Shown here piece after piece: positions 28,201-37,161 of a DNA stretch of 64,000 nucleotides. The stretch comes from Tritrichomonas musculus. Lineage: Eukaryota > Parabasalia > Tritrichomonadida > Tritrichomonadidae. The translations under genes and the position numbers were made by a program. Numbering within the stretch: the first letter of the stretch is position 1; the number at the start of each line of letters is the position of its first letter. The notes below the pieces were generated by a model that had not been told where the DNA came from, searched no databases, and saw only the letters and a program-made list of their open reading frames with translations. Location of the stretch: the NCBI GenBank assembly GCA_039105265.1, contig JAPFFF010000054.1:1054001-1118000 (forward strand), read 5' to 3'.

Positions 28201-31149
28201 CCATCAAATCTTCCGCCGAAATCAATCATTGACATTTTGATAGAGAAAGGACAAATTGGCCAAGAAGTCCTGCATCAAATATCGCTCAATGTTCCAATTG
28301 AAGAGCTGAATGAGAAGACTGAAAAAGAGAAAGAAAACAGTATCAATGTGATCCATGAATGCTTCAAAGCGATGCAAAAGCAAAAAGCCGCCAAATTGAA
28401 AGAAGACATCATGAATCAATACTCAAACATAAGAAATCAATATCAGTTCACTGAATCTGTTTCAGACTCATTATTATTAAGCAGCAGTGAACTATTTTCA
28501 CCTAATAAAAAAGTTTGTTCTTTGTGTTCTGAATCAAAGAAGAATGAAATTCTTTCTTATCCACTTTACATTTATCGGACCAAATTACCATTCATTTTTG
28601 ATAAGCCACCACTTGTCAAAAAAGAAGTCGATTGCATTTCTGTTGATGATAATGAAGAGGACACTGAAAAAGATCCTGATTTTGTAGATATGGTCAAAGC
28701 TGAGCTGGAAATCAACGGCGATTTGCAGAATGAAAGTGGTCTTTATAACATTTCAAAATTCAAGAAAACAATTTCTGAGGTTTACATTCAGCAACAGAAA
28801 GAGAGAAGAGATTTGAAGATTGGTAAAGAACCGATGAAAAGAGTTACTCTTGGTGCAAATTTTGTTGTTCAATTTGGATCTTGCCCACATCCTGTCCATA
28901 AAAGTTGCGTCAATGATGATGAATACATCTGTCCAATTGATCGATCAATGAAGAATGGTTTTCTTCCTTGTCTGGATGAAATTCCGATCCTCAAAATATT
29001 TAAAGACATACAAACATTCGAAGCTAACTCAACTCCTTTAGCATCGAATACTATTGAATCGATCAATTCATTTGTTGACCAATTTAAGTCATTCTTTGAT
29101 TGTTTAAATAACGAATTTTTAGACGTTTTTGTTGAATTGATTAAATCGGTTAGCGGTTTAATTGAAACTTATGAAATTCGTGTCAGAAATCTCCCAAATT
29201 CACTTGATTCGACAAAAACAAAAATGCTTTCTCGTAACCTTTTCTTGGCAGTTTGGTGCTATTATCGAATTGCGAAGAAGCCTGAATTGAAAATTGATGA
29301 ATCAAGATTGACTGAATTTCAGAAGTTTATTAAATTATTGATTGAAAATGATAAAGTTGGATGTGATAATAATAACAATGAAGTTAAAGTAATCGTGTCT
29401 TCTTTGTTGAACTCGTTTTCACATGATATTTCAAATGTTAAATTGAAAGAGAAAATGATTTGTTTGTTTTTGAAAAGGGTTTGTTTGGCTGAATATTTCC
29501 TCTTGAATTACAATTTGTGTGAGGATCAAAAAGAATTGATCGATTGGGATGAAATACTCACTACAGAAAACCTCTCAAAGAGATACAATGTGCAGTTCAC
29601 TAGCATTGACGTATCTAAAAATGAGGAATTCGAATTCAAGCCCTTCTATTTCTCAAAGCTGCCTAAAGAGTTCCTTAAACTGGCCCAGAGTCCCTACTGC
29701 CTGCCTATACAAAAAATCGGTGAAGTTTCATTGTACAACTTGCTGGACTACAACTACCTCATAAAATATTATGATGACTTTGACGACGTTCGAGATGAAA
29801 ATGAAACAGATACAAGCAACATCAAATCTTACGAAAACAACGAAGAAAATAATTCTAATGAAAACAACGAAGAAAATAATTCTAATGAAAACAACGAAGG
29901 AAATAATTCTAATGAAAACAAAGAAGTGAATAATTCTAATGAAAACAATGAAGGAAATAATTCTAATGAAAACAAAGAAGTGAATAATTCTAATGAAAAC
30001 AAAGAAGTGAATAATTCTAATGAAAACAACGAAGTGAATAATTCTAATGAAAACAACGAAGAAAATAATTCTAATGAAAACAAAGAAGTGAATAATTCTA
30101 ATGAAAACAACGAAGAAAATAATTCTAATGAAAACAAAGAAGTGAATAATTCTAATGAAAACAAAGAAGTGAATAATTCTAATGAAAACAATGAAGGAAA
30201 TAATTCTAATGAAAACAAAGAAGTGAATAATTCTAATGAAAACAACGAAGAAAATAATTCTAATGAAAACAATGAAGGAAATAATTCTAATGAAAACAAA
30301 GAAGTGAATAATTCTAATGAAAACAACGAAGAAAATAATTCTAATGAAAACAAAGAAGTGAATAATTCTAATGAAAACAAAGAAGTGAATAATTCTAATG
30401 AAAACAAAGAAGTGAATAATTCTAATGAAAACAACGAAGAAAATAATTCTAATGAAAACAATGAAGGAAATAATTCTAATGAAAACAAAGAAGTGAATAA
30501 TTCTAATGAAAACAAAGAAGTGAATAATTCTAATGAAAACAACGAAGTGAATAATTCTAATGAAAACAACGAAGAAAATAATTCTAATGAAAACAAAGAA
30601 GTGAATAATTCTAATGAAAACAACGAAGTGAATAATTCTAATGAAAACAACGAAGAAAATAATTCTAATGAAAACAACGAAGAAAATAATTCTAATGAAA
30701 ACAACGAAGAAAATAATTCTAATGAAAACAACGAAGTGAATAAGTCGAATGAAAATAGCAATAACCAATATGAGGAAGAAGAAAATAATTACGATGATGA
30801 TGATGCTAGTCCTGAAGTTAAGAAGAACAGGCGAGGCATTCAAACGTGTAATGCCGAGTTCCTTCCTTATTTAATGACTTTCTATGGCAAAAGGCGTTAC
30901 CCGTCTGTTTTAATGTTCACTGGTGCAATTGCATCGCAAATCTTCCTCGTCGATCAAACGTCGTATGCTGCATTGGACACATTTTATGTTGACAAGACGG
31001 GATGCCCAGATGTTAATCACTTGCGTTTCCAGGCACTTTTCTTGAATGAAGAGAGATACGAGAAATTAATTGATCAGATCCTCTCGGGAGATTTCTCATA
31101 CAATTTGGAACCACTTGAAAAGCTTCGGAATGACGATCCATCTGAATAA
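25243..31149 (+). CDS. UBR1/UBR2-type E3 ubiquitin ligase (N-recognin)
   Basis: 1,968 residues. The UBR box lies at about 48-122: paired Cys in CLDCA and CFIC-LPC, H89 and H92 in GNHEGH, CECGD at 104-108, GFC-SKH at 117-121; this zinc domain binds destabilising N-terminal residues. The middle is a long helical scaffold with Asn/Glu/Asp-rich loops (about 700-770 and 830-860). A RING-like Cys/His region spans about 1088-1240: CSLCSESKK, then CPHPVHKSC and CPIDRSMKNGFLPCL, the UBR-type RING with a long insert. Residues about 1530-1840 are some 34 copies of a 9-residue repeat. The last 100 residues (FLPYLMTFYGKRRYP, CPDVNHLRFQALFLNEERYE) match the C-terminal autoinhibitory domain of UBR1-type ligases. 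Role: ubiquitylation of N-degron substrates, cytosol/nucleus. The gene starts 64 bases after the tRNA. Confidence 0.88.
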   Translation: MIYEKLESLFVINPLSAIEETKRFITSITGFKTFQDFLAYHIENTHFSYCPKAFSNDYKFEMSIFCLDCARNNDDLCFICLPCFLNGNHEGHNYFIFPGFIGKCECGDKSHMKSSGFCSKHQVCDDDKLEYYLDEKLRTNLTELIFKAAFSALRTFKDNDFKKIAQIIQFLSIFFDLGDGFRRLFTKTLTEQLDFTELIMNIPNYSSQFNTFLSIIFSYLLHDQLFMRHFSKNVYSLISDKILKDTPNCMIKLYDDINYNEWFPYFYQCFSKPICQYNIEHNNWDWVTFCIDLITYFKELFIFVKNKKYKTFPLVFSIIKNLHFVTSIQPNEKTQEFFDKVVTNVFNSGTKENTDNETNDTIIVVSFKRFAFTCNLRSFYDFLSFFYYIFDCFKSKPNLKLDKLIDELDSKIDINPIFMINKNYVGKENGKKNDNDKLISRLIKQNDQSKATMSFFDKFKSTMKNIFHSYPSKFYKSFFNGASFYLSYPLYDSFCMIFKLDDLCRVKLARFLSMSKYQPLRIKLGIITMKRLLSTIYFDLSLADMFSSNLANVYQKVYESRKEAKFNLMPVSILQLLIGLQCNERIDDEFILKEFFSFELARELGLFDRVNRERIQKLFFAFFYVSLLIVIDRTLFHDNDNYNVTEEQIIFALKKGIHSIDQLNEMCDRNDKPGEYFITFNEILMKVATKSTNNPKDELENNNEEDDSNITLSQLKNNGNLNKHDNEEEDNEDEDDIDTNNNENNENNEVEENNNESHNNNNRREGQNSYIKPVNFYLKEEIECKLISSVIPINQQMSYMNIELSKNHDKLLKIQNFEPEETFFFKPTNNNDNNNNNNNNDNNNNDNDNNNNNNDNNNISVVIDSNELNICLKELLLTPTILAAVYDSFRTVEKYELQETNLNDHLAMNILILASKFIKEKSSETDVKALNEEGSISYLSLAELISKISQTLFNYRVEGKGDDEKAFIDNTMNPSTFASFLKTKFEPSNLPPKSIIDILIEKGQIGQEVLHQISLNVPIEELNEKTEKEKENSINVIHECFKAMQKQKAAKLKEDIMNQYSNIRNQYQFTESVSDSLLLSSSELFSPNKKVCSLCSESKKNEILSYPLYIYRTKLPFIFDKPPLVKKEVDCISVDDNEEDTEKDPDFVDMVKAELEINGDLQNESGLYNISKFKKTISEVYIQQQKERRDLKIGKEPMKRVTLGANFVVQFGSCPHPVHKSCVNDDEYICPIDRSMKNGFLPCLDEIPILKIFKDIQTFEANSTPLASNTIESINSFVDQFKSFFDCLNNEFLDVFVELIKSVSGLIETYEIRVRNLPNSLDSTKTKMLSRNLFLAVWCYYRIAKKPELKIDESRLTEFQKFIKLLIENDKVGCDNNNNEVKVIVSSLLNSFSHDISNVKLKEKMICLFLKRVCLAEYFLLNYNLCEDQKELIDWDEILTTENLSKRYNVQFTSIDVSKNEEFEFKPFYFSKLPKEFLKLAQSPYCLPIQKIGEVSLYNLLDYNYLIKYYDDFDDVRDENETDTSNIKSYENNEENNSNENNEENNSNENNEGNNSNENKEVNNSNENNEGNNSNENKEVNNSNENKEVNNSNENNEVNNSNENNEENNSNENKEVNNSNENNEENNSNENKEVNNSNENKEVNNSNENNEGNNSNENKEVNNSNENNEENNSNENNEGNNSNENKEVNNSNENNEENNSNENKEVNNSNENKEVNNSNENKEVNNSNENNEENNSNENNEGNNSNENKEVNNSNENKEVNNSNENNEVNNSNENNEENNSNENKEVNNSNENNEVNNSNENNEENNSNENNEENNSNENNEENNSNENNEVNKSNENSNNQYEEEENNYDDDDASPEVKKNRRGIQTCNAEFLPYLMTFYGKRRYPSVLMFTGAIASQIFLVDQTSYAALDTFYVDKTGCPDVNHLRFQALFLNEERYEKLIDQILSGDFSYNLEPLEKLRNDDPSE
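29829..30762 (+). repeat. 27-bp coding minisatellite in the UBR ligase
   Basis: About 34 head-to-tail copies of a 27-base unit encoding NNSNEN plus NEE, NEG, KEV or NEV. The copies differ at only a few positions and are ordered irregularly, which suggests repeated slippage or unequal exchange. The two long minus-strand frames across this block are its shadows. The unit keeps the ligase in frame whatever the copy number. Confidence 0.9.
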
Positions 31150-31508
31150 AATAAATAAAAAATTATTTTAACAACTTTTTAGACTGGAGCATTTTTGTAA
31201 TTTACCAACTTTTTTTAAATCAAAAATTTTATTCTATTTCTTTAATACTTTACAAATATTAACAGTTTGGAAGTTTCATTAGCAAATTCTTTTGTAATTC
31301 TATTTATTTATATAAATTGTAGAAAGTACAAAAGAAAATTGGATTTTTATATTAAAAACATTTGTTTTAAATGAAATAAATATATTTATTTTTCAAAAAT
31401 TTATTGAAAACTCTTTTTCAACACCCTTTGATTTTTATTGAATATTATTCAAAGGTGCCATGAAACTTTTTGAAAGAAAAAATGAAAATGAAAAAACATA
31501 TTTTTTTA
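31150..31508. other. AT-rich spacer
   Basis: No feature seen beyond AT-rich sequence. The last 39 bases are an in-frame Lys/Met-rich extension of the next gene, judged to be leader. Confidence 0.4.
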
Positions 31509-32147
31509 ATGTCACTTACAGTGAAAGACCTTCAAAGTTTTGTCCAAAAAAATCTCTCTAACGATAGAGAATGCGAGGATTTGTTAAAAGTGCTCCTTCC
31601 TTTACTCGACCAAGTTACTAATTATAACGAAGTTAGCGAAGCAGGCCTTGAATTATTCAAGAAGAATAAAGACAATCAATGCCTTAAAAAGCATCTTTTA
31701 GACACAGTTTTCTCTGGCGAAGACTTTAATGTTCTACATTACTCATTCTGCAGAAAATTATACCAAAATAATGTTATGATAACAATTCAAGATGTTCACC
31801 AAAAATTAGAAAAAATACTTTCAGATATTCATGAAAATAAGTTGAATCCACCAGTTGGACCAGACTTTAAATGCATTATCCTTGCTACTCCTTTGATTTT
31901 CTTCCCTAATGAAATTGAAAAAGAATTCAAAGAAGACTATACAAAATACTGTCAAGAAATTAATAACATATTTCGTAATTCACCAAAAATTAAAAGAATG
32001 GCACTTAAATGGCCAACACCGCTTAATATCCGAAATGAAATCTATGGATTAATGGATGGTAAAAACACATTCAATCCTGATGATTTAGAAAAAGTCAAAA
32101 TCGTTGCTGGCGATCCTGCTGAAATCCCACAGGTAAATATTCATTAA
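31509..32147 (+). CDS. Unknown protein, 212 residues
   Basis: An open frame of ordinary coding composition, not recognised. It is largely helical in the first half (VKDLQSFVQKNLSNDRECE, LLKVLLPLLDQV), with a hydrophobic strand PDFKCIILATPLIFFP around residue 120-135 and a Pro/Asn-rich C-terminal part (KWPTPLNIRNEIYGLMDGK, AGDPAEIPQ). No membrane segment or signal is visible. The start at 31509 (MSLTVKDLQ) is preferred to the ATG at 31470 because the 13 extra codons are Lys/Met-rich leader-type sequence. The end looks abrupt: after EIPQ the last three codons (VNIH) run straight into a poly-T tract, so the 3' part may have been lost. Confidence 0.5.
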   Translation: MSLTVKDLQSFVQKNLSNDRECEDLLKVLLPLLDQVTNYNEVSEAGLELFKKNKDNQCLKKHLLDTVFSGEDFNVLHYSFCRKLYQNNVMITIQDVHQKLEKILSDIHENKLNPPVGPDFKCIILATPLIFFPNEIEKEFKEDYTKYCQEINNIFRNSPKIKRMALKWPTPLNIRNEIYGLMDGKNTFNPDDLEKVKIVAGDPAEIPQVNIH

Positions 32148-32780
32148 AAAAATCTTTTTTTTTTTTTTTTTTTTTTTTTTGAATTGCTTTGAATTTTAAG
32201 AATATTCAATTTTAAAATTGAAATTGCTTTGAATTTTTCTTCGATCATAAAAAAGATCTTTTTTATTAATTTTATTATTAAAACTATGAAAATGATCAAT
32301 ATTTAGAATTGACTTAATATTCCACATTAAAAATGAAGAATTATATGCTAGTAAAAGAAAATTTGGTTATAATATTCTTATTTTATTGGAATAATTTGAT
32401 TTGTTTGGCTTCATTCTATATATCTGTTTTGCTTTATTAACCAAATTGATTGATTAGCTTTATTCAGTATATCGCCTCGTTATCATAAATCATTAAGATA
32501 TTTGTTCTAGTTTCATTAAAATTATTTAAATTGTATCAAATTGCTTTAATCAATTCTTCATTAAATATAATTATACAGAAATTTATGATATTGGTTTTGC
32601 ATTATTCAGTATAGCAACCCAATTGTCATAAATCATTATCATATATTTTGGATTCATCACAAATAGATATTTATTTCATGATTGTCTTTGATTTGAATAA
32701 ATAGATGATTTTGGTCGATTGTTTTACCTTTTTGAATGATTTATACAAAAAAGTTCGACACATAGATATAATAATGAGAA
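32148..32780. other. AT-rich spacer with long poly-T
   Basis: A T-run of over 20 bases follows the unknown gene. GAATTGCTTTGAATTTT occurs twice in related form (near 32180 and 32221), and TCATAAATCATTA recurs near 32482 and 32618. No gene seen. Confidence 0.35.
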
Positions 32781-32975
32781 TTTTTCATCACAGCGATTTT
32801 AGACTTTGAGAAAATAAAAATTACTTTTTAGACTTTCGGATATTTTGATGACTTTTTCATCACGACTTTTTAGACTTATGCACATTTCAGTGATTTTTTA
32901 ATCACACACTTTTAGACTTAGAATAATTAACTTGACTTTTTCATCAATCAAGTTCGAGTCTACCTATATCAAAAA
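32781..32975 (+). repeat. Short irregular repeats TTTTTAGACTT / GACTTTTTCATCA
   Basis: TTTTAGACTT appears four times and GACTTTTTCATCA twice within about 170 bases, directly upstream of the ATG at 32981. They could be a decayed minisatellite or clustered protein-binding sites. Confidence 0.4.
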
Positions 32976-32980
32976 ATATC

Positions 32981-33202
32981 ATGGAAGAAACTAATGAAAA
33001 AGAGGAAACTAATAAAAGTATTAATGAAATTAAAGAATTGATAATTGTTTGTTTTGGATGTTATGGCAAAACTACAGTAATGTTCAGTTTTTTAAAGGGC
33101 AAAATTGGCCTTTACATTCAGATTCCTACTATAAAAAAAAAAAAATTAATGATTGATAATATTTTTCCTAATTTCAAAATGTTTAAAACAATTACAAAAT
33201 AA
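32981..33202 (+). pseudogene. Small-GTPase-like N-terminal fragment
   Basis: A 73-codon frame. After an acidic N terminus (MEETNEKEETNKSINEIK) it reads ELIIVCFGCYGKTTVMFSF, then LKGKIGLYIQIPTI, which resembles beta-1, P-loop and switch I of a Ras/Rab-type GTPase (consensus VxxxGxxxVGKTS). The P-loop is two residues shorter than GxxxxGKT and everything after switch I is lost to Lys/Phe-rich AT sequence. It is probably a truncated host gene copy. The resemblance rests on one short motif and could be chance. Confidence 0.35.
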
Positions 33203-33377
33203 TTATTGTTTTTATAACATTTTATATTATATAAATATATTTCAAAATATTTTATCTTTTTTTGTATATCCACGTTTTTTTTAAAAAAAAATTGAGGCGA
33301 AAATGCCCATTTATTTTTCATAGGAACTTTTTGATTGCTAAAAACCAATTATAAATATAATATAAAATTTAATAATC

Positions 33378-34628
33378 ATGATGAGCGTTGTTGAATACAT
33401 TGACACATTGAAGGACACATATAATGCCATTCATCATTTCCTAGATAATGAAGCAAAATCAGAAGAAAAATTTCAAATTCTAAAAGTTTCATATAATAAT
33501 ACAAAAATAAAGTATAATCAGTATTATCTTTATACATTATTGCATTTTATTTCCAAAATTGGGAATCACCACCATCGTTCCCCAAACTTTTTTGCCAAAA
33601 TTGAGAGACTTTTAATATTTTTCAAAGAAGACATCAAAAAATATTTCTCAAATTCAGTAGTGTTCAACATTTTTAGGAGTAACAAAAGGATTCTTTTATT
33701 TCTCGTTGAACAACAAATAATAGCTATTGATGAATATATAGTAAGAAAAATTACGAAGACTGGCAAATACATAGAAGCCAAATCTCCTCAATATTTTCAG
33801 CCCGAAATTCAGCCATTCATCAATGAAAAATGGTTTCCAAAATATGATCCAAAACCCAATTTAAATGGATGGGTTGAAGAGATGAAGAAAGAATTGCCAG
33901 AGAATTTTTATGAAAAACGAAAGGAAGGTGAAAATGACAGCCTAATTAGTGAGTTGATACGAAAAGATATGATTACAGAATTTGTTGAGTACGTTTCTCG
34001 AAATAATGTTTCACCTAACGCAAAAATTCAATCATCAATTTATGAAACAAATTCGTTTTTGCTTAAAATTCAAAAAGAATCACACAATTCTGAAGACAAA
34101 CAACACACATTGATTGAATATGCGGTTTTTTCGGGCTCAATTCAAATATTTAACTACTTGAGACTTAATGGTGCTGAATTAACATCATCATTGTGGCTCT
34201 TGGCTATTCATGGACAAAATTCAGAAATATTTCACTTTCTCGAAGACAATTATGTTGAATTAGAAGATACATCATACTTTCAACTCTTTTTGGAATCAAT
34301 CAAATGCCACCACAACGACTTTGCAAATTACTTCATAAACAACTTTTTTATATATTATGGAAAAGATTGCGAGGATACACTCAATCAAAGTCTCAAATAT
34401 CATAATTTCGCCTTTTTTGAAAAAGAGTCCATTTCAGATTCTACCTTTTCCAAAATGTTCAAGTACGATCATTGCACCATTATTGATACTTTTTTGGAAA
34501 TGAATGTAATAGATGTAAACCAAAAAGAAATTTTAAATTATTTTATTAATATTATTTTAGCTGATGATAATTTATTTACGTTGAAAATATTATTTTTCAA
34601 TAGCATTCAAAATCATAACTTTCAATAA
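33378..34628 (+). CDS. DUF3447/ankyrin protein, N-terminal part of a split gene
   Basis: A 416-codon frame with the complete family N-terminal region (GNHHHRSPNFFAKIERL, NKRILLFLVEQQ) and DUF3447 region (GENDSLISELIRKDM, HTLIEYAVFSGSIQIFNYL, SIKCHHNDFANYF), then the start of an ankyrin block (TIIDTFLEMNVIDVN). After DVNQK the frame passes into spacer-like sequence and stops. Six ankyrin modules follow downstream on the same strand (34734-36685), separated by 25-bp repeat spacers, the last with the family-typical PIDYSNNDEIKQLL end. It closely resembles the proteins encoded at 2322-4829 and 9951-11255. The start ATG is preceded within three bases by another ATC-ATG; the first Met was taken. 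Confidence 0.7.
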   Translation: MMSVVEYIDTLKDTYNAIHHFLDNEAKSEEKFQILKVSYNNTKIKYNQYYLYTLLHFISKIGNHHHRSPNFFAKIERLLIFFKEDIKKYFSNSVVFNIFRSNKRILLFLVEQQIIAIDEYIVRKITKTGKYIEAKSPQYFQPEIQPFINEKWFPKYDPKPNLNGWVEEMKKELPENFYEKRKEGENDSLISELIRKDMITEFVEYVSRNNVSPNAKIQSSIYETNSFLLKIQKESHNSEDKQHTLIEYAVFSGSIQIFNYLRLNGAELTSSLWLLAIHGQNSEIFHFLEDNYVELEDTSYFQLFLESIKCHHNDFANYFINNFFIYYGKDCEDTLNQSLKYHNFAFFEKESISDSTFSKMFKYDHCTIIDTFLEMNVIDVNQKEILNYFINIILADDNLFTLKILFFNSIQNHNFQ

Positions 34629-34733
34629 AATTCAAAATAATATCTTTCAATTATATTCAAAATCATTTTTTTTTTTTTTCAATAACATTCAAAATTATGT
34701 CATTCAATGAAATTTTACTATAACATTAATTTT

Positions 34734-34847
34734 AAGACAGTATTATATTTGGCAATTGAAAAAGAAAACATTGAAATTGTCAAACTTTTATTAATGAATG
34801 ACAAACTTGATATCAATGTTCTTAATATTTTACTTAACGTTTTATAG
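34734..34847 (+). pseudogene. Ankyrin module A of the split gene
   Basis: KTVLYLAIEKENIEIVKLLL, then MNDKLDIN, then VLNILLNVL and a stop. It diverges from modules B-E at a few residues (TVL for TAL, MND for TND). Confidence 0.55.
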
Positions 34848-35071
34848 AATTCAAAATCATATCTTTCAATTCTATTCCAAATCATATTTTTCAAAATCAT
34901 TATAAGTCATATCTTTCAATATCATTATAAGTCATATCTTTGAATAAAATTCAAAATCATATTTGTGAATGAAATTCAAAATCATATCTTTCAATAATAT
35001 TCAAAATCATATCTTTCAACTACATTCAAAACAATATTTTTGAATGAAATTTTGATATAATGATATTTTAT

Positions 35072-35155
35072 AAGACAGCATTATATTTGGCAGTTGAAAA
35101 AGAAAATATTGAAATTGTCAAACTTTTATTAACGAATGACAAACTTGACATCAAT
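35072..35155 (+). pseudogene. Ankyrin module B of the split gene
   Basis: KTALYLAVEKENIEIVKLLL, then TNDKLDIN. Identical in protein to modules C and E. The frame continues into LLNILL and spacer. Confidence 0.55.
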
Positions 35156-35536
35156 CTTCTTAATATTTTACTTTTAATTATTTTATATAATTCAAAATTA
35201 TTTCTTTTAATTACATTCAAAATCTTATCTTTCAATTCTATTCAAAAACATATCTTTCAATTCTATTCAAAATCATATTTTTCAATAAAATTCAAAATCA
35301 TATCTTTCAATAAAATTCAAAATCATATTATTCAATGACATTCAAAATCATATCTTTCAACAAAATTCAAAATCATATCTTTCAACAAAATTCAAAATCA
35401 TATCTTTCAATATAGTTCAAAATCATATCTTTTAATGAAATTCAAAATCATATCTTTCAATATAGTTCAAAATCATATCTTTTAATGAAATTCAAAATCA
35501 TATCTTTCAATAAAATTTGATTTGATAGTAATTTAT

Positions 35537-35620
35537 AAGACAGCATTATATTTGGCAGTTGAAAAAGAAAATATTGAAATTGTTAAACTTTTATTAACGA
35601 ATGACAAACTTGATATCAAT
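35537..35620 (+). pseudogene. Ankyrin module C of the split gene
   Basis: Same protein sequence as module B, with about 40 following bases also nearly the same, showing that module and spacer start were duplicated together. Confidence 0.55.
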
Positions 35621-35801
35621 CTTCTTAATATTTTACTTTTATTTTTTTTATATAATTCAAAATTATATCTTTCAATACTATTCAAAATCATATCTTTCAA
35701 TCATATTCAAAATCATATCATTCCATGGCATTCAAAATCATATCTTTCAATAATATTCAAAATCATATCTTTCAGTGAAATTTGATATAATATTAATTTA
35801 T

Positions 35802-35885
35802 AAGACAGCATTATGTTTAGCAGTTGAAAAAGAAAATATTGAAATTGTTAAACTTTTATTAACGAATGACAAACTTGATATCAAT
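35802..35885 (+). pseudogene. Ankyrin module D of the split gene
   Basis: As modules B and C except Cys for Tyr at the fifth residue (KTALCLAVEK). The spacer after it is nearly identical to that after module C. Confidence 0.55.
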
Positions 35886-36091
35886 CTTCTTAATATTTTA
35901 CTTTTATTTTTTTTATATAATTCAAAATTATATCTTTCAATTACATTCAAAATCATATCTTTCAATCATATTCAAAATCATATCATTCCATGGCATTCAA
36001 AATCATATCTTTCAATAATATTCAAAATTATATCTTTCAATATAGTTCAAAATCTAATCTTTCAAAAAAATTTGATTTGATAGTAATTTAT

Positions 36092-36175
36092 AAGACAGCA
36101 TTATATTTGGCAGTTGAAAAAGAAAATATTGAAATTGTCAAACTTTTATTAACGAATGATAAACTTGATATCAAT
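36092..36175 (+). pseudogene. Ankyrin module E of the split gene
   Basis: Protein identical to module B; preceded by the same TTTGATAGTAATTTATAAG approach sequence as module C. Confidence 0.55.
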
Positions 36176-36526
36176 CTTCTTAATATTTTACTTTTATTTT
36201 TTTTATATAATTCAAAATTATTTCTTTTAATTACATTCAAAATCTTATCTTTCAATGAAATTCAAAAACATATCTTTCAATTCTATTCCAAATCATATTT
36301 TTCAATAAAATTCAAAATCATATCTTTCAATTACATTCAAAATCATATCATTCAATTACATACAAAATCATATTATTCAATGGAATTCAAAATCATATCT
36401 TTCAATACTATTCAAAATCATATCTTTCAATAAAATTTTATATCATATCTTTCAATGACATTCAAAATCATATCTTTCAATGATATTAAACATTTAGTAA
36501 TTAGATAAAATTTTACTTAATTTTAC

Positions 36527-36685
36527 AAAACAGCTTTACATTTAGCAGTTAAAATCAGCAATGTGGCAATAATAAAACTTTTATTAATGAATAAAAAAAT
36601 TGATATTTATAAAGAAGACAGTCATGGTAAAAAGCCAATAGATTATTCAAATAATGATGAAATTAAGCAATTACTTCTTCATTAA
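36527..36685 (+). pseudogene. Terminal ankyrin module F of the split gene
   Basis: KTALHLAVKISNVAIIKLLL, then MNKKIDIYKEDSHGKKPIDY, then SNNDEIKQLLLH and stop. This is the C-terminal form of the ankyrin family (compare MPIHYAKNDEIRKLF at the end of the gene at 2322-4829). It is preceded by spacer, with no start codon. Confidence 0.6.
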
Positions 36686-37161
36686 ATTTGATTTTACGAG
36701 AAATATCAATCAATAAAAAATCAGTTTTTATTCACATTTTGTTAATCTATACATTTATTCGGTAAAAAACATTGAATTTTGGTTGAAATAATAATAATAA
36801 TTGTACACAAGAATATTGAATAAGATTCTTATTCAATAATTTTTAAATATTTAAATCAAATTTTCACTTCTTCGATAATTCTGTTGATTATTATTTATGT
36901 AAAAATTTATATCAAATTTGGCTTGTTGAATTAATTTACTTCAATCACTTAAATATGATGATGACTTCAAAATAAAGCGGCAAGACTTTTTCACAAATTT
37001 ATATGATTTATTGTAAGTTAATCAATATATAAAAAAAAAAAAAAAAAAAAAAAATGCAAAAATATGTGAATAAAACAGGTTTATTATAAAAGCGAATGCC
37101 ATTATTTTTCTAGAACTTGCTAAGCATTTAAAGTTTGGTTGCTAACAAAAATAACGCTAAA
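36686..37161. other. AT-rich intergenic stretch
   Basis: Holds a poly-A run at 37031-37054. No gene or element recognised between the two converging ankyrin loci. Confidence 0.4.

Larger units (their letters stand above)
34560..36480 (+). repeat. 25-bp minisatellite spacers between ankyrin modules
   Basis: The unit is TTCAAAATCATATCTTTCAA followed by five variable bases, repeated many times in five blocks between and after the ankyrin modules. It is almost free of G. At 25 bases the unit shifts frame at every copy. No canonical splice signals lie at the block edges. Confidence 0.85.

Noticed and set aside
29728-30843. Long minus-strand frames of 371 and 310 codons
   Set aside because: They are antisense translations of the 27-bp coding repeat of the UBR ligase; a repeat whose unit is a multiple of three opens several frames at once.
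34560-36480. CRISPR-like reading of the 25-bp repeats
   Set aside because: The repeats are contiguous with only five variable bases, vary in sequence, and alternate with ankyrin coding modules; this is a minisatellite.
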